Source: Bacillota bacterium
Lineage (GTDB): Bacteria; Bacillota; UBA994; UBA5500
DNA: 64,000 nucleotides
Direction: 5' to 3'
Assembly: GCA_023436245.1 (NCBI GenBank)
Contig: JAEZJZ010000017.1
Location: 45,012 to 109,011, forward strand
Under the pieces are notes generated by a model. It did not search any database. It was not told the origin of the DNA and saw only the letters and a list, made by a program, of their open reading frames with translations. Shown here one piece after another: positions 36,391-45,198 of this stretch. The position numbers and the translations under genes were made by a program. Within the stretch, counting starts at the first letter, position 1; each line of letters opens with the position of its first letter.

Positions 36391-37563
36391 GTGAACAAGG
36401 AAAAGATCTGGAACAGTATTGACGAGGTAGCTGAACGGTTGTTTGAGATGAGTGACTGGATGTATGCCCACCCCGAGATTGGACACCAGGAGAAGGAATC
36501 AGCCAAGCTGCTGGCCAACGAACTTTCCAGCCATGGTTTCACGGTGACTGCGCCCTACGCCGGCATGGAGACGGCTTTCAGAGCGGTGTATCAAGGGGGC
36601 GATGGTCCGACTATCGCCATTCTCGCTGAGTATGACGCACTGCCTGGTCTCGGTCATGGCTGTGGCCACAACATCATCGGTTGCAGTGCCATCGGAGCGG
36701 CAATCGGCCTCAAGCAGGCTTGGCCTGATTTCCCGGGTACCCTGGTTGTCTTTGGCGCACCAGCCGAAGAAGGAGCCGTGGATAATGCTGGCGGCAAGGT
36801 GATTCTGGTTGAGAATGGCGCTTTTGCAGACGTTGATGCTGCCATGATGATCCATCCTTCCGGTCGTACTGCCCTCGGTGGCGCTTCCAACGCTCGCGAA
36901 GCGATGGAGATCACCTTCAAAGGCAAGCCCGCTCATGCCGCTGGGGCGCCCCACGAGGGCATCAACGCGCTGGACGCTGCCATTCAGACCTTCAACGGCT
37001 TCAATGCCCTGCGGCAGCATGTGAAGCCTGACGTGCGCATTCACGGCATCATCAAAGAGGGTGGTCTGGCTCCGAACATCGTTCCAGAGCGGGCCGTGAT
37101 TCGGATGTATGTGCGGGCCGCAGAGGCAGCTTACCTGGAGGAAGTGGTCGAGAAGGTCAAGAACTGCGCCCGCGCTGGCGCGCTGGCGACCGGCGCCACG
37201 GTGGAGTTCCGCAAGACGGCTAATACCTATAAGAACATGCTGAACAATTACGCCATTAGCTCTGTCTTCAAGCAAAACATGGAGGCTCTGGGGGAGGCAG
37301 TTCTGCCTTCCGGCAGCGGCGCCGGCTCAACCGATATGGCCAACGTCAGCCATGTGGTTCCGGCCATCCATCCGTATGTCGGAATAGCCAGCCACAAAAT
37401 TGTCGGCCACAGCCAAGAAATGGCCCAGGCTACGATCACGGCTGAAGGCCATAAGGGCCTGCTGCTAGGAGCAAAGAGTTTGGCTGCCACGGCCGCCGAC
37501 CTATTTGCCAGCCCTGAACTCCTGGCCAAGGTCAAGCAGGAGTTCGCCGTCACGACTAAGTAA
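36391..37563 (+). CDS. M20 family metallopeptidase / amidohydrolase (AbgB-like)
   Basis: A 390-residue M20D-type hydrolase that cleaves amide bonds of N-acyl amino acids or aminobenzoyl-glutamate-like substrates. Metal-site segments are AILAEYDALPGLGHGCGHN (AEYDALPG and GHGCGHN), APAEEGAVDNAGG with the catalytic-type glutamate, MMIHPSG, and the C-terminal IHPYVGIASHKIVGHS. The GTG start at 36391 is supported by GAAAGGG (36376-36381). A 118-nt gap separates it from thrB. A dimerisation lid domain (KGKPAHAAGAPHEG) is present. The true substrate cannot be told. Confidence 0.9.
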   Translation: MNKEKIWNSIDEVAERLFEMSDWMYAHPEIGHQEKESAKLLANELSSHGFTVTAPYAGMETAFRAVYQGGDGPTIAILAEYDALPGLGHGCGHNIIGCSAIGAAIGLKQAWPDFPGTLVVFGAPAEEGAVDNAGGKVILVENGAFADVDAAMMIHPSGRTALGGASNAREAMEITFKGKPAHAAGAPHEGINALDAAIQTFNGFNALRQHVKPDVRIHGIIKEGGLAPNIVPERAVIRMYVRAAEAAYLEEVVEKVKNCARAGALATGATVEFRKTANTYKNMLNNYAISSVFKQNMEALGEAVLPSGSGAGSTDMANVSHVVPAIHPYVGIASHKIVGHSQEMAQATITAEGHKGLLLGAKSLAATAADLFASPELLAKVKQEFAVTTK

Positions 37564-37603
37564 CTAAGCCGCGTGACAAGTGGCTTTAGCGGGAGGGAAG
37601 CGC

Positions 37604-38692
37604 ATGCCCGGAAAATCGGCCTGGGAGATGGTCAGGCCCGATCTGCGCGCGATAGTGACTACAGCCGAGGTCTCGGACCGGGGTTTGCCGGCCAGGCTGC
37701 TTGCCAACGAGAGCTTCTTGAATCCTGCCTGGCTGCTGCGAGAGGCGTTGGCGCAGGCGGAGGATTTGGAGGCTAATCGCTACTGGTTACCGGAAGTGAG
37801 CACCGACCTGCAGCGCGGTTTGGGCGACTACTGCGGGCTTTCGCCAGAGCACATTTTGCTCGGCAACGGAGCGGACGAGTTGATTCAGGCCACGATGCTC
37901 ACCTTTCTGTCGCCGGGAGACTCCGTGATCATGCCTTGGCCTGCCTATCCGATGTACCCATATCTGGCAGAGGTGCTAGGCTTTATGCCGATCAAGGTGA
38001 GTCTAGGAGAAGACTGGTCTCTGCCTTTGGCGGAAATCGCTGCAGTCGCTTCACGCGAGTCGGCGCCGCTCGTCGTGTTGGCCAATCCCAACAACCCCAC
38101 CGGCAACCTCTGGCCGGAATCGGACCTGATTTGGCTGCTCAGGCACACGGAGAGCATACTGGTGGTTGACGAGGCCTACTTCGAATACTGCGGTCAAACG
38201 GCTGCTCATCTGCTGCAGCAGCATGACCGGCTGATCATCTGGCGCACCTTCTCCAAGGCATTTTCGCTGGCCGGCATGCGCATCGGGTATCTTTTGGCCC
38301 GGCCGGAGCTGGTTGCGGAGATCTATAAGGCGAAGTTACCTTTCGATATCTCCAATTTGTCGCAGTGGCTGGCCAAAGCAGCCCTGACACACCTGCCGCT
38401 CTTCCGTGAGCACGTGGCGCAGACCGTCGCAGAGCGAGAACGGGTTAGGCTGGCACTCTCTCGGCTAGCCGGGGTGCAGGTCTATCCGTCTGTCACCAAC
38501 TTTCTGCTCTTTCGTGCGCCGAAACCGGCGGCGAAGCTACATGCGGAGCTGCGGCATGAGGGGATCCTGCTCAGGCAGGTGGAGGGGCTCTCACCTCTCT
38601 TGCAGGGTTGCCTGAGGGTGTCTATCGGTGCGCCAGCCGAGAACGATTTGTTTCTAGGGGCAATGCAGCAAATCTTCTCCGACCGTACGTAG
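37604..38692 (+). CDS. HisC-like pyridoxal-phosphate aminotransferase
   Basis: A 362-residue fold-type-I aminotransferase in the histidinol-phosphate aminotransferase group. Visible are LLANESFLNP (substrate-binding start), GNGADELIQATMLTFLSPGD, LANPNNPTGNLW, VVDEAYFEY, and the PLP lysine in TFSKAFSLAGMRIGYLLA. GGGAGGGA (37591-37598) lies 6 nt before the ATG at 37604. No other histidine genes are nearby, so the substrate could be histidinol phosphate or an aromatic amino acid. CobD (threonine-phosphate decarboxylase) is a relative, and a cobalamin riboswitch follows, but no CobD-specific motif was seen. It lies 40 nt after the M20 gene. Confidence 0.85.
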   Translation: MPGKSAWEMVRPDLRAIVTTAEVSDRGLPARLLANESFLNPAWLLREALAQAEDLEANRYWLPEVSTDLQRGLGDYCGLSPEHILLGNGADELIQATMLTFLSPGDSVIMPWPAYPMYPYLAEVLGFMPIKVSLGEDWSLPLAEIAAVASRESAPLVVLANPNNPTGNLWPESDLIWLLRHTESILVVDEAYFEYCGQTAAHLLQQHDRLIIWRTFSKAFSLAGMRIGYLLARPELVAEIYKAKLPFDISNLSQWLAKAALTHLPLFREHVAQTVAERERVRLALSRLAGVQVYPSVTNFLLFRAPKPAAKLHAELRHEGILLRQVEGLSPLLQGCLRVSIGAPAENDLFLGAMQQIFSDRT

Positions 38693-38777
38693 GACTTCTC
38701 CCCGGGGATGGGCATGCCTAGATTGTTGTTGTCACTGCTACCCGTCCGAGATATACTGTGATCAACCGCATACTGCT

Positions 38778-38905
38778 ACAGGTGCCCCGCACACGGGGAG
38801 AATAGGGAATCAGGTGCAAGTCCTGAGCGGTCCCGCCACTGTAACCGGTCACGTTGCCGATCTTCGCCAGAGCAACGCCCGGAAGTCAGGAGACCTGCCT
38901 GTAGC
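38778..38905 (+). promoter_or_regulatory. Cobalamin riboswitch
   Basis: The leader contains ACAGGTGCCCCGCAC, GGGAATCAGGTGCAAGTCCTGAGCGG (split core pieces GGGAAT and GGTGCAAGTCC), the highly conserved GCGGTCCCGCCACTGT at about 38827-38842, and AAGTCAGGAGACCTGCC near 38883-38899. These are the consensus elements of the adenosylcobalamin-sensing RNA. It precedes a terminator hairpin and a BtuF-like lipoprotein gene, so it probably represses cobalamin uptake when the vitamin is plentiful. Confidence 0.95.
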
Positions 38906-38976
38906 TAGCGACACTTACCTTCGGAGCAAAGGGAGGTGGATTGATACGTGGCTGTCTTCGTGACGTCCGTCATCTA

Positions 38977-39004
38977 CCCCGCCGTATTTCCGGCGGGGTT
39001 TTCT
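38977..39004 (+). terminator. Terminator of the cobalamin riboswitch expression platform
   Basis: CCCCGCCG (38977-38984) pairs with CGGCGGGG (38991-38998), followed by TTTTCT. It is the rho-independent terminator between the riboswitch aptamer and the btuF-like gene. Confidence 0.85.
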
Positions 39005-39071
39005 GTGCGACGGGAATGACGGGTCGAGCGGATGGGAGAGGGGAATCATGATTTTGAGGGGGAGAGAAGAA

Positions 39072-40001
39072 ATGCGACGCTCTTGGCTGTTGGCCGTACT
39101 GATGACGGCTCTGCTCTCGCTGACACTGCTTGCTGGCTGTGCCAGCGGTACACCAGATGGTCAGGTTTCCGCTGACTACCCGCTGACCATCTCGGACTCA
39201 TACGATCGTCAGGTGACGATTCAGAAGTTGCCGGAACGCATCGTTTCGCTGGCTCCAAGCAACACGGAGATCCTGTTTGCGTTGGGGCTGGGGGATAAGG
39301 TGATCGGGGTCACGGAGGTTTGCGATTATCCAGAGGAAGCAAAGGCGATTGAGCGGGTGGGTGGCTTTCAGGGCCCGAACATGGAGAAGATCATCGCGGC
39401 CAAACCCGACTTGATCCTCGCGGATTCGCTTACCGGGCCTGAGGCGGTGGAGCAATTGCAGTCCGCAGGGCTGGCGGTAATCGCGGTTCGCTCCGATGGC
39501 CTGGAGCAGCTCTTCGCCAACATTGAGCTGATCGGCCAGGTCACCGGTGCCTCGGCCCAGGCTGAGCAGTTGGTGGCCGGATTGAATGCCCGGCTACAAA
39601 CGGTGACCGAGAAAGTGGAAATGATCCCAGAGGAGGAGCGGGCACGCGTGTTCTACGAGGTATGGCACGATCAGCTGATGTCCTGCGGTCCAAACACATT
39701 CCTCGCCGACATCATCCGCTCGGCTGGCGGCGTCAACCTGACGGATGATGCCACCTCGGATTGGCCGTTGGTCAATCTGGAGACACTGATTGTGAAGAAT
39801 CCGCAAGTGATCATCCTAGGACATGGCGGACAGTCTCCGGAAGAGGTCCAGCAGCGCACTGCCTGGAAGACAATGGACGCAATCAAGCATAAACGCATCT
39901 ACGCGCTTAATCCGGACGTCTGGAATAGGCCGAGTCCGCGAGTGCTGGATGCCGTGGAAGAACTGGCAGAGATCCTCTATCCCAGCCTGTTCGGCAAATA
40001 G
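39072..40001 (+). CDS. BtuF-like ABC transporter substrate-binding lipoprotein
   Basis: About 309 residues forming a periplasmic-binding-type (TroA/BtuF) protein, lipid-anchored outside the membrane. The lipobox LTLLAGC ends a short signal peptide. Next come RIVSLAPSNTEILFALGLGDKVIGVTEVCDYP (SLAPSNTEILFALG is the BtuF signature), KIIAAKPDLILAD, and a C-terminal lobe ending ELAEILYP. The cobalamin riboswitch upstream points to corrinoid binding. The ATG at 39072 gives the more typical lipoprotein signal; an ATG at 39048 with AGAGGGG upstream is an alternative. No permease or ATPase gene follows; the transcript ends in a hairpin at 40012, so BtuCD must be elsewhere if used. Confidence 0.9.
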   Translation: MRRSWLLAVLMTALLSLTLLAGCASGTPDGQVSADYPLTISDSYDRQVTIQKLPERIVSLAPSNTEILFALGLGDKVIGVTEVCDYPEEAKAIERVGGFQGPNMEKIIAAKPDLILADSLTGPEAVEQLQSAGLAVIAVRSDGLEQLFANIELIGQVTGASAQAEQLVAGLNARLQTVTEKVEMIPEEERARVFYEVWHDQLMSCGPNTFLADIIRSAGGVNLTDDATSDWPLVNLETLIVKNPQVIILGHGGQSPEEVQQRTAWKTMDAIKHKRIYALNPDVWNRPSPRVLDAVEELAEILYPSLFGK

Positions 40002-40011
40002 GATACTGGTA

Positions 40012-40036
40012 GGAGCGGGCACGTCCCGCTCCTTTT
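40012..40036 (+). terminator. Rho-independent terminator after the btuF-like gene
   Basis: GGAGCGGG (40012-40019), loop CACGT, CCCGCTCC (40025-40032), then TTTT. Confidence 0.9.
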
Positions 40037-40188
40037 GCGCCTGTTCCAGCTGGGAGGCAGGTTCCATACAGGAAGATTGACAGCACTTGGAGAACGGAGT
40101 AGAGAGGGTTAGACTGGACTGCGCGCTTGCAGAAACTTTCACTCTCCAACGTCGTAGTATTGATCAAGGAGTGTAAGGAGGTGGGAAA

Positions 40189-40620
40189 ATGCCGGACTGG
40201 GCAATCTGGATACTGGTTGGTCTCGCCTTTGGGGTGCTGGAGCTGGTCACCGTCGGCTTCTTCGCGTCTCTCTTCGCATTGGGAGCGCTGGTGGCTGCGG
40301 GTCTAGCTGTCTTCACCGACAACTGGCCGCTGCAGGCCATCGTCTTCACCGCGGCTTCCGTCTTGTTCATGGCTTTGCTTCGCCCGTACATCATGAAGCT
40401 GTATCGGGTGGAGAGGACCAAGACTGCCGTCGACCGGGTCGTCGGTAAGGTCGCCACCGTGACCCAGGCGATCGATAACCGGGAAGGCGTGGGGCAAATT
40501 AGGACTGACGGGGAGACTTGGACCGCTCGTAGCTTAGGTGGCGCCCCGATTGCCAGCGGATGTCAGGTGGTCATAGTGCGCATTGATGGGGTAAAAGCCA
40601 TCGTGGAGGAGCAGGAATAG
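40189..40620 (+). CDS. NfeD family membrane protein (short form)
   Basis: A 143-residue protein with three N-terminal transmembrane stretches (WAIWILVGLAFGVLELV, LFALGALVAAGLAVF, LQAIVFTAASVLFMALL) and a soluble OB-fold domain (VGKVATVTQAI, GQIRTDGETWTARS, VRIDGVKAIVEE). This is the short NfeD type without the ClpP-like protease domain. These proteins act with SPFH proteins in membrane microdomains. AAGGAGG (40176-40182) precedes the ATG. The SPFH gene begins 16 nt downstream, forming the classic NfeD-SPFH pair. Confidence 0.9.
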   Translation: MPDWAIWILVGLAFGVLELVTVGFFASLFALGALVAAGLAVFTDNWPLQAIVFTAASVLFMALLRPYIMKLYRVERTKTAVDRVVGKVATVTQAIDNREGVGQIRTDGETWTARSLGGAPIASGCQVVIVRIDGVKAIVEEQE

Positions 40621-40636
40621 AAGGGGGAAAGGTCAA

Positions 40637-41632
40637 GTGCCAGAAGAGGTTGGTTCAATCATTGGGATAGCTGTTTCTTTTTTCATTGGGTTGTTCGTCC
40701 TGATCACAATCGCGTCCTCAATTCGACTGGTCAAGCAGTCCACTCAGGTGATTGTGGAGCGCCTTGGTCGTTATCACAAAGTGATGCACAGCGGTCTCAA
40801 TTTCCTGGTCCCGTTCATCGACCACGTGCGTGCGGTCATCGACATGCGGGAACAAGTGGTGGATTTTCCGCCCCAGCCGGTGATCACCAAAGACAATGTC
40901 ACAATGCAGATTGACACGGTAATCTACTATCAGGTGACGGACGTCAAGCTCTATGTCTACGAAATCTCCAATCCCAGGAGTGCCATTGAGTATATGAGTG
41001 CAACCACATTGCGCAACATCTTGGGTGAGCTTGACCTAGACGAGACCTTGACCTCTCGTGACATCATCAACTCCAAACTGCGGGTGATTCTGGATGAAGC
41101 CACGGACAAGTGGGGCATCAAGGTCAACCGCGTGGAACTGAAGAACATTATGCCTCCGCGCGACATTCAGGATGCCATGGAGAAGCAAATGCGGGCAGAG
41201 CGCGAGCGGCGTGAAAGTATTCTGCGCGCCGAAGGTGAGAAGCAAGCGGCCATTCTGTTGGCAGAAGGACATAAGCGGGCAGTCATCCTGGAGGCTGAGG
41301 CCAACCGTGAGAAGGAGATCATGAGAGCAGAGGCGGAGAAGCAGAAGCGCATTCTGGAGGCTGACGGTCAGGCCGAGGCCATTCTGCGCGTGCAGAGCGC
41401 TACGGCTGAGGGCTTGAAACTGATCAAGGTGGCAGGATTGACCCCCGACAACTATGTGATGTTGCAGGGCATCGATGCGATGAAGAGCCTGGGGCAGAGC
41501 CCGAGCAGCAAACTGGTCATTCCGACCGACGCCACCAAGCTGTTGGGTGCCATTCCAGCCATGGTCGAGGCCATGGGCACGAAGCAGCCGGCTGTCGTGA
41601 AAGAAGCAAATGAGGAGAAGCCAGCGAACTAG
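40637..41632 (+). CDS. SPFH/Band 7 (stomatin-like) membrane protein
   Basis: A 331-residue protein of the stomatin/QmcA type. One N-terminal membrane segment (GIAVSFFIGLFVLITIASS) precedes the SPFH domain (VIVERLGRYHKVMHSGLNFLVPFIDHV, VDFPPQPVITKDNVTMQIDTVIYYQVTD pieces), then a charged alanine/glutamate-rich coiled coil (RAEGEKQAAILLAEGHKRAVILEAEA). Such proteins oligomerise on the inner face or surface of the membrane and organise microdomains or control proteolysis. The GTG start follows GGGGGAAAGG. It pairs with the NfeD gene just upstream. Confidence 0.92.
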   Translation: MPEEVGSIIGIAVSFFIGLFVLITIASSIRLVKQSTQVIVERLGRYHKVMHSGLNFLVPFIDHVRAVIDMREQVVDFPPQPVITKDNVTMQIDTVIYYQVTDVKLYVYEISNPRSAIEYMSATTLRNILGELDLDETLTSRDIINSKLRVILDEATDKWGIKVNRVELKNIMPPRDIQDAMEKQMRAERERRESILRAEGEKQAAILLAEGHKRAVILEAEANREKEIMRAEAEKQKRILEADGQAEAILRVQSATAEGLKLIKVAGLTPDNYVMLQGIDAMKSLGQSPSSKLVIPTDATKLLGAIPAMVEAMGTKQPAVVKEANEEKPAN

Positions 41633-41661
41633 GGGCCCGCGAGACTATTCAATCTCCTGCT

Positions 41662-41850
41662 GGTAGCGGCTCGCTGTGCCGCGCCGCTACCATGGGTGCC
41701 ACGAATCAGGCGCAGGCGACTCCTACTGGCGTCCGCACAGGCTCGTAGGGGCCACGGGACCCTGCGCGCAGACCCACGGGTTTGTAGGAGCGCCATGCCA
41801 TGGCGCCCGCCGCGTCTCGCACATATCAGCGGGTCGCATACAGGCGACCC
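41662..41850. repeat. Cluster of short GC-rich hairpin repeats upstream of the MarR gene
   Basis: Three hairpins fill the gap: GGTAGCGGC/GCCGCTACC (41662-41691), GCGCC/GGCGC around 41790-41806, and GGGTCGC/GCGACCC (41831-41850). GTAGGGG or GTAGGAG words accompany them. The first resembles the palindrome at 32397-32424, being also 28 nt between GTAG and CTAC. They look like dispersed non-coding elements; a frame running through them in phase with MarR is not coding. Confidence 0.7.
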
Positions 41851-41884
41851 CTACGATTGCATGGCAGACAATGATGAAGGGGGA

Positions 41885-42430
41885 ATGATGATGCTGAAGC
41901 CGGAACTGCTGCTTGGTGTCGTCTACGCCGCAATGGAGCGGCTGGTTTCCGCCGAGCTGGCGGAGAAGCTACCGGAGCATCATCTTTCCCCAACCCAGTA
42001 TCGGGCCCTGCGCTACTTGAGGCATGCGGCCGGCTCCGAACTAGTCGGGCTGTCACTGGCCATGGAGATCAGTGCGCCGGCTGCTACCAAGCTGGCAGAT
42101 CGTCTGGAGAAGGGCGGCTGGGTCATGCGTCAGGCAGATCAGGTGGATAAACGACGCATAGCGTTGCTCTTGACCGGGAAAGCGGAGCAGGTGTTGTCGG
42201 TGCTGGACCGCCGTATCGGTCAGATCTTACTGGAAGTCTACCAACGCATGTCCCGCCAGGAACAGGCGCACCTGGAGAGCGGTGGGATGGCCTTTCTGCG
42301 GGAGTCTCTGCAGTTGCTACCCGCGGAGAAGCTCTGTCTGTTCTGCGGGGAGATGCACGATGCCGCTTGTCCGCTCGGCCTGGGCAGCACAAAAAGACCG
42401 CCCGACGAAAGTCAGGCGGTGGAAGAATAG
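41885..42430 (+). CDS. MarR family regulator with C-terminal cysteine cluster
   Basis: About 180 residues. The winged-helix core (LSPTQYRALRYLR, LVGLSLAMEISAPAATKLADRLEKGGWVMRQADQVDKRRIALLLT in pieces) matches MarR proteins, dimeric repressors that respond to small molecules. The tail AEKLCLFCGEMHDAACPL carries three cysteines and a histidine that could bind metal or sense oxidation. Three ATG codons follow one another at 41885, 41888 and 41891, with AAGGGGG ending at 41883; the second or third has the better spacing. The 3' end also contains the terminator of the convergent RluA-type gene. No partner gene is obvious. Confidence 0.85.
   Translation: MMMLKPELLLGVVYAAMERLVSAELAEKLPEHHLSPTQYRALRYLRHAAGSELVGLSLAMEISAPAATKLADRLEKGGWVMRQADQVDKRRIALLLTGKAEQVLSVLDRRIGQILLEVYQRMSRQEQAHLESGGMAFLRESLQLLPAEKLCLFCGEMHDAACPLGLGSTKRPPDESQAVEE
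42391..42420 (-). terminator. Terminator for the RluA-type gene, inside the end of the MarR gene
   Basis: On the minus strand ACCGCC (42420-42415) pairs with GGCGGT (42402-42397), followed by CTTTTTG. It lies about 97 nt past the RluA stop and within the last codons of the MarR frame. Confidence 0.65.
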
Positions 42431-42516
42431 GTGCTGGGGGGATACGGTAGAACAGTTGTCCTACTTGCCCCTATTGTACGCCTTTGCACAGTCACTGGCA
42501 AGCGAGTATCTGCATT

Positions 42517-43422
42517 TTATCTCTGCACCGGTTCCCTCGCGGAACTGGCGCAGAGCTTTTTCATGTCCTCAGGGACAGGGGCTTCAAGCAGCAGGTCAGC
42601 GTCGCTCCGCACGTGCCGCAACTGCAGGCGATGACAGTGCAACGCCTGGCGGCTGATCAAGCGACAGTCGCCACCATACTGCTCATCGCCCAGCAGCGGA
42701 TGGCCTGTGTGAGCAAAGTGCACTCGAATCTGATGTGTTCGGCCGGTGAGGAGCTCCACCTGAATCAGGCTGTATGTGCAGTGAGTCTCAAGCAGTGACC
42801 AGGCGGTTTGGGCCGGTTTGCCGCCGGCATCTACGCGGCGAGTGGCCGGGTTCTCGGGGTTGACGCCAATCGGTGCGTCGATCACGCCCCCGGCCGCTCC
42901 GGGATGCCCCTGAATCAAGGCCAGGTAGCGCTTGGTGATCGCTCCTGGGGCGCTGCTGTAGAAGTGCTGTGCCAGCGCATTCTTGGCGACTAGCACCAGT
43001 CCACTGGTGTCTCGGTCCAGTCGGGTGACCACACGGACGGGAGCGCTGAGACCCTGCTGTTGCCAGTACCACGCGATGGCGTTGGCCAGGGTGCCGTACG
43101 GTTCTGGTGGCACGGGGTGCACAATCATCCCGACCGGCTTGTTCAGCACCAGCAAGTCGGCGTCCTCATAGACCAGTGAGAGAGGCAGGTCTTGCGGGAC
43201 AACACGCTGCTCGTCTGTTGCCTCAGGCAGAAAGAGTGCGATTCTATCGCCTGTCCTTACCCTGGCTCGCACAGTCACTTGTGTTTCGTTCACGCTGATC
43301 GTCCCTTGGAACTTGAGGGCGTGCAGCAGGCGCTGCGAGATCCCTAAGGTGCCACGCAAGACGTCCCGCAATAGACGCCCGTCGTCTTTAGCCGTCACAA
43401 CAGATTCCCACGCAAATGCCAT
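42517..43422 (-). CDS. RluA family pseudouridine synthase
   Basis: About 301 residues that isomerise uridine in rRNA or tRNA. An S4-like RNA-binding region at the N-terminus (LRGTLGISQRLLHALK, ISVNETQV) is followed by the catalytic domain: LVLNKPVGMIVHPVP, the catalytic aspartate in VTRLDRDTSGLVLVAKN, KRYLALIQG, and HQIRVHFAHTGHPLLGD. The ATG at 43422 has GAGGTG 9 nt upstream. It belongs to the RluD/YhcT-like type by layout, but the target base is not known. It is divergent from the FMN glutamate-synthase-like gene. Confidence 0.92.
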   Translation of the reverse strand: MAFAWESVVTAKDDGRLLRDVLRGTLGISQRLLHALKFQGTISVNETQVTVRARVRTGDRIALFLPEATDEQRVVPQDLPLSLVYEDADLLVLNKPVGMIVHPVPPEPYGTLANAIAWYWQQQGLSAPVRVVTRLDRDTSGLVLVAKNALAQHFYSSAPGAITKRYLALIQGHPGAAGGVIDAPIGVNPENPATRRVDAGGKPAQTAWSLLETHCTYSLIQVELLTGRTHQIRVHFAHTGHPLLGDEQYGGDCRLISRQALHCHRLQLRHVRSDADLLLEAPVPEDMKKLCASSAREPVQR

Positions 43423-43557
43423 CAAAGATACACCTCACGCCTAAGCATAGCCCCTTTTGCTCGGGCAGACAACTGCAGTTGCCCGCGCCTTACATACCGT
43501 CGCCCCTGCCAACAGACACTAGTTAGCAGGGTATGGATACGGAGGAGGTGGAGCCCG

Positions 43558-45021
43558 ATGTCAGGGCAGAAGAAGCGACACACTAAGGCAAGACCTCGTC
43601 AGCAGGCTGGGAGCGAAAGTACCTGGGCTGGCGATCTCCTGCCCTTTGCGGCGGGAGCCGCGGCCGGCGGCCTTGGCCTTCTACTCGGCAGCCGTTACCT
43701 GTTAGCACATGTATTGCGCAAATCGTTGCGAATCCTGATGACAGACCCCTACGAACAGAACGTGCTGGAGATATATTCCGCCGTCTCGCGGTTTGGAGCG
43801 CAGCCTCTGGCCGAGGCAGAACTGCGGGCTACCTCCGGCGGAGTGATCCAGCGGCCGCTGGGCACCCCCAGGAAGCTGTCGCAGTTTGAACGGCTGATGT
43901 TCGATATGGCGCAATTGGCGCACATGCCGACCCCGCTTGAGGAACAGATCGACCTCGCGGTGACCATCGGACCGAGGGCCATCCGGCCGCTGCACTTGCA
44001 GATTCCGATCATCATCTCTGGCATGGCATACGGCTGGGCCCTGTCTGAAGATGCGAAGGTGGCATTGGCCGCAGGCGCAACTGCCGCAGGCACTGCCAGC
44101 AACACTGGTCAAGGCCCCTGGCTGGAGTCAGAGCGCAAGGCGGCCAAGCAACTGATCTTGCAGTACCATCGTGGTCACTGGGGCAAGTCCGAGCAAGTCG
44201 TTCGCCAGGCTGACGCCATCGAGATCCAGTTCGGACAGGGGGCTATCGCTGGTCTGGGAGCTGTTCTGGAGGCAGAGCACATCGATCAGCGGTTGGCCCA
44301 GCAATTTCAGGTGCAGCCAGGTGAGCGGGCAGTCTCTCCGGCGCGCCATCCAGAGGTACAGCGCCCTGAAGATCTCGCGGATCTGGTGCGTCGCTTGCGT
44401 TCACAGAGCGGCGGCGTTCCGATCGGGGTGAAGCTGGGCGCGGGACAGCATTTGGAGGAAGATTTGGGGTACGCGTTGCAGGCAGATGTTGACTTCATTG
44501 CAGTGGATGGGGCGGAGGCCGCGACCAAAGGCTCTCCTCCGATCACAGAGGACGACTTCGGCCTGCCCACCCTCTATGCCCTGGTGCGGGCTAGTCGCTA
44601 CCTGGAAGATGCGGGAGCGCGTGACAAGGTCAGCCTGATTATCTCCGGCGGTCTGAGAACCCCGGGCGAGTTCCTGAAGGTACTTGCCCTGGGTGCTGAT
44701 GCAGTCTATATCGGCACGACCGCCCTATATGCTATCTCGCACACGCAAGTTGTGCACACTGTGCCGTACGAGCCACCCACACAGTTGGTTTGGTATCATG
44801 GGTCAGCCGCCAAGCACTTCGACCGCAGGTTGGGAGCGGCATCTCTGGCACGGTTTCTGCAGTCATGCTCGGCGGAGATGCAGGAGGGCATCAGGGCGCT
44901 CGGAAAGTCCGGACTGTCAGAAGTGAACCGGAGCGACCTGTTTGCGCTGGATCAGACTACGGCGGACATCTGCGGGGTGGCTCTGGGATACCGGCCGCGT
45001 CAGACTGGCGACCGGCCCTAG
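43558..45021 (+). CDS. FMN-binding glutamate synthase-like protein (GltB C-terminal type)
   Basis: A 487-residue stand-alone homologue of the FMN/synthase domain of glutamate synthase (GltB), a TIM-barrel flavoprotein. A basic N-terminus and a membrane-like stretch (FAAGAAAGGLGLLLGSRYLL) precede the domain. Motifs include IPIIISGMAYGWALSEDAKVAL, GTASNTGQGPWLESERK, IEIQFGQGA, GVKLGAG, IAVDGAEAATKGSPP, IISGGLRTPGEFLKVLALGADAVYIGT. The three-cysteine Fe-S motif of full GltB is not apparent. The start has GGAGGAGG upstream. It may use an electron donor other than GltD; the reaction is unproven. It is divergent from the RluA gene. Confidence 0.87.
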   Translation: MSGQKKRHTKARPRQQAGSESTWAGDLLPFAAGAAAGGLGLLLGSRYLLAHVLRKSLRILMTDPYEQNVLEIYSAVSRFGAQPLAEAELRATSGGVIQRPLGTPRKLSQFERLMFDMAQLAHMPTPLEEQIDLAVTIGPRAIRPLHLQIPIIISGMAYGWALSEDAKVALAAGATAAGTASNTGQGPWLESERKAAKQLILQYHRGHWGKSEQVVRQADAIEIQFGQGAIAGLGAVLEAEHIDQRLAQQFQVQPGERAVSPARHPEVQRPEDLADLVRRLRSQSGGVPIGVKLGAGQHLEEDLGYALQADVDFIAVDGAEAATKGSPPITEDDFGLPTLYALVRASRYLEDAGARDKVSLIISGGLRTPGEFLKVLALGADAVYIGTTALYAISHTQVVHTVPYEPPTQLVWYHGSAAKHFDRRLGAASLARFLQSCSAEMQEGIRALGKSGLSEVNRSDLFALDQTTADICGVALGYRPRQTGDRP

Positions 45022-45198
45022 CAGCGTCTGTCTGCTGTTTGCTCACCCGGCAGGCCCTGCTACTGTTGTCCAATCTGCATCGTGCCGCCGCAAGTGCGCT
45101 CAGGTGACTATCAGGCTAGCCTCTTTCATCGACTGGCACCACCGTGGATCGCGAGGCATAGTATGTGATGGGAGAGTGGAAGCGGAGGAGGGATAGTC

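Noticed and set aside
37604..38692. CobD (cobalamin pathway) assignment of the HisC-like enzyme
   Set aside because: The neighbouring riboswitch lies downstream of it and controls the next gene; no CobD-specific motif seen.
41696..41884. N-terminal extension of the MarR protein
   Set aside because: It translates hairpin repeats; MarR proteins start near the ATG cluster at 41885-41891.
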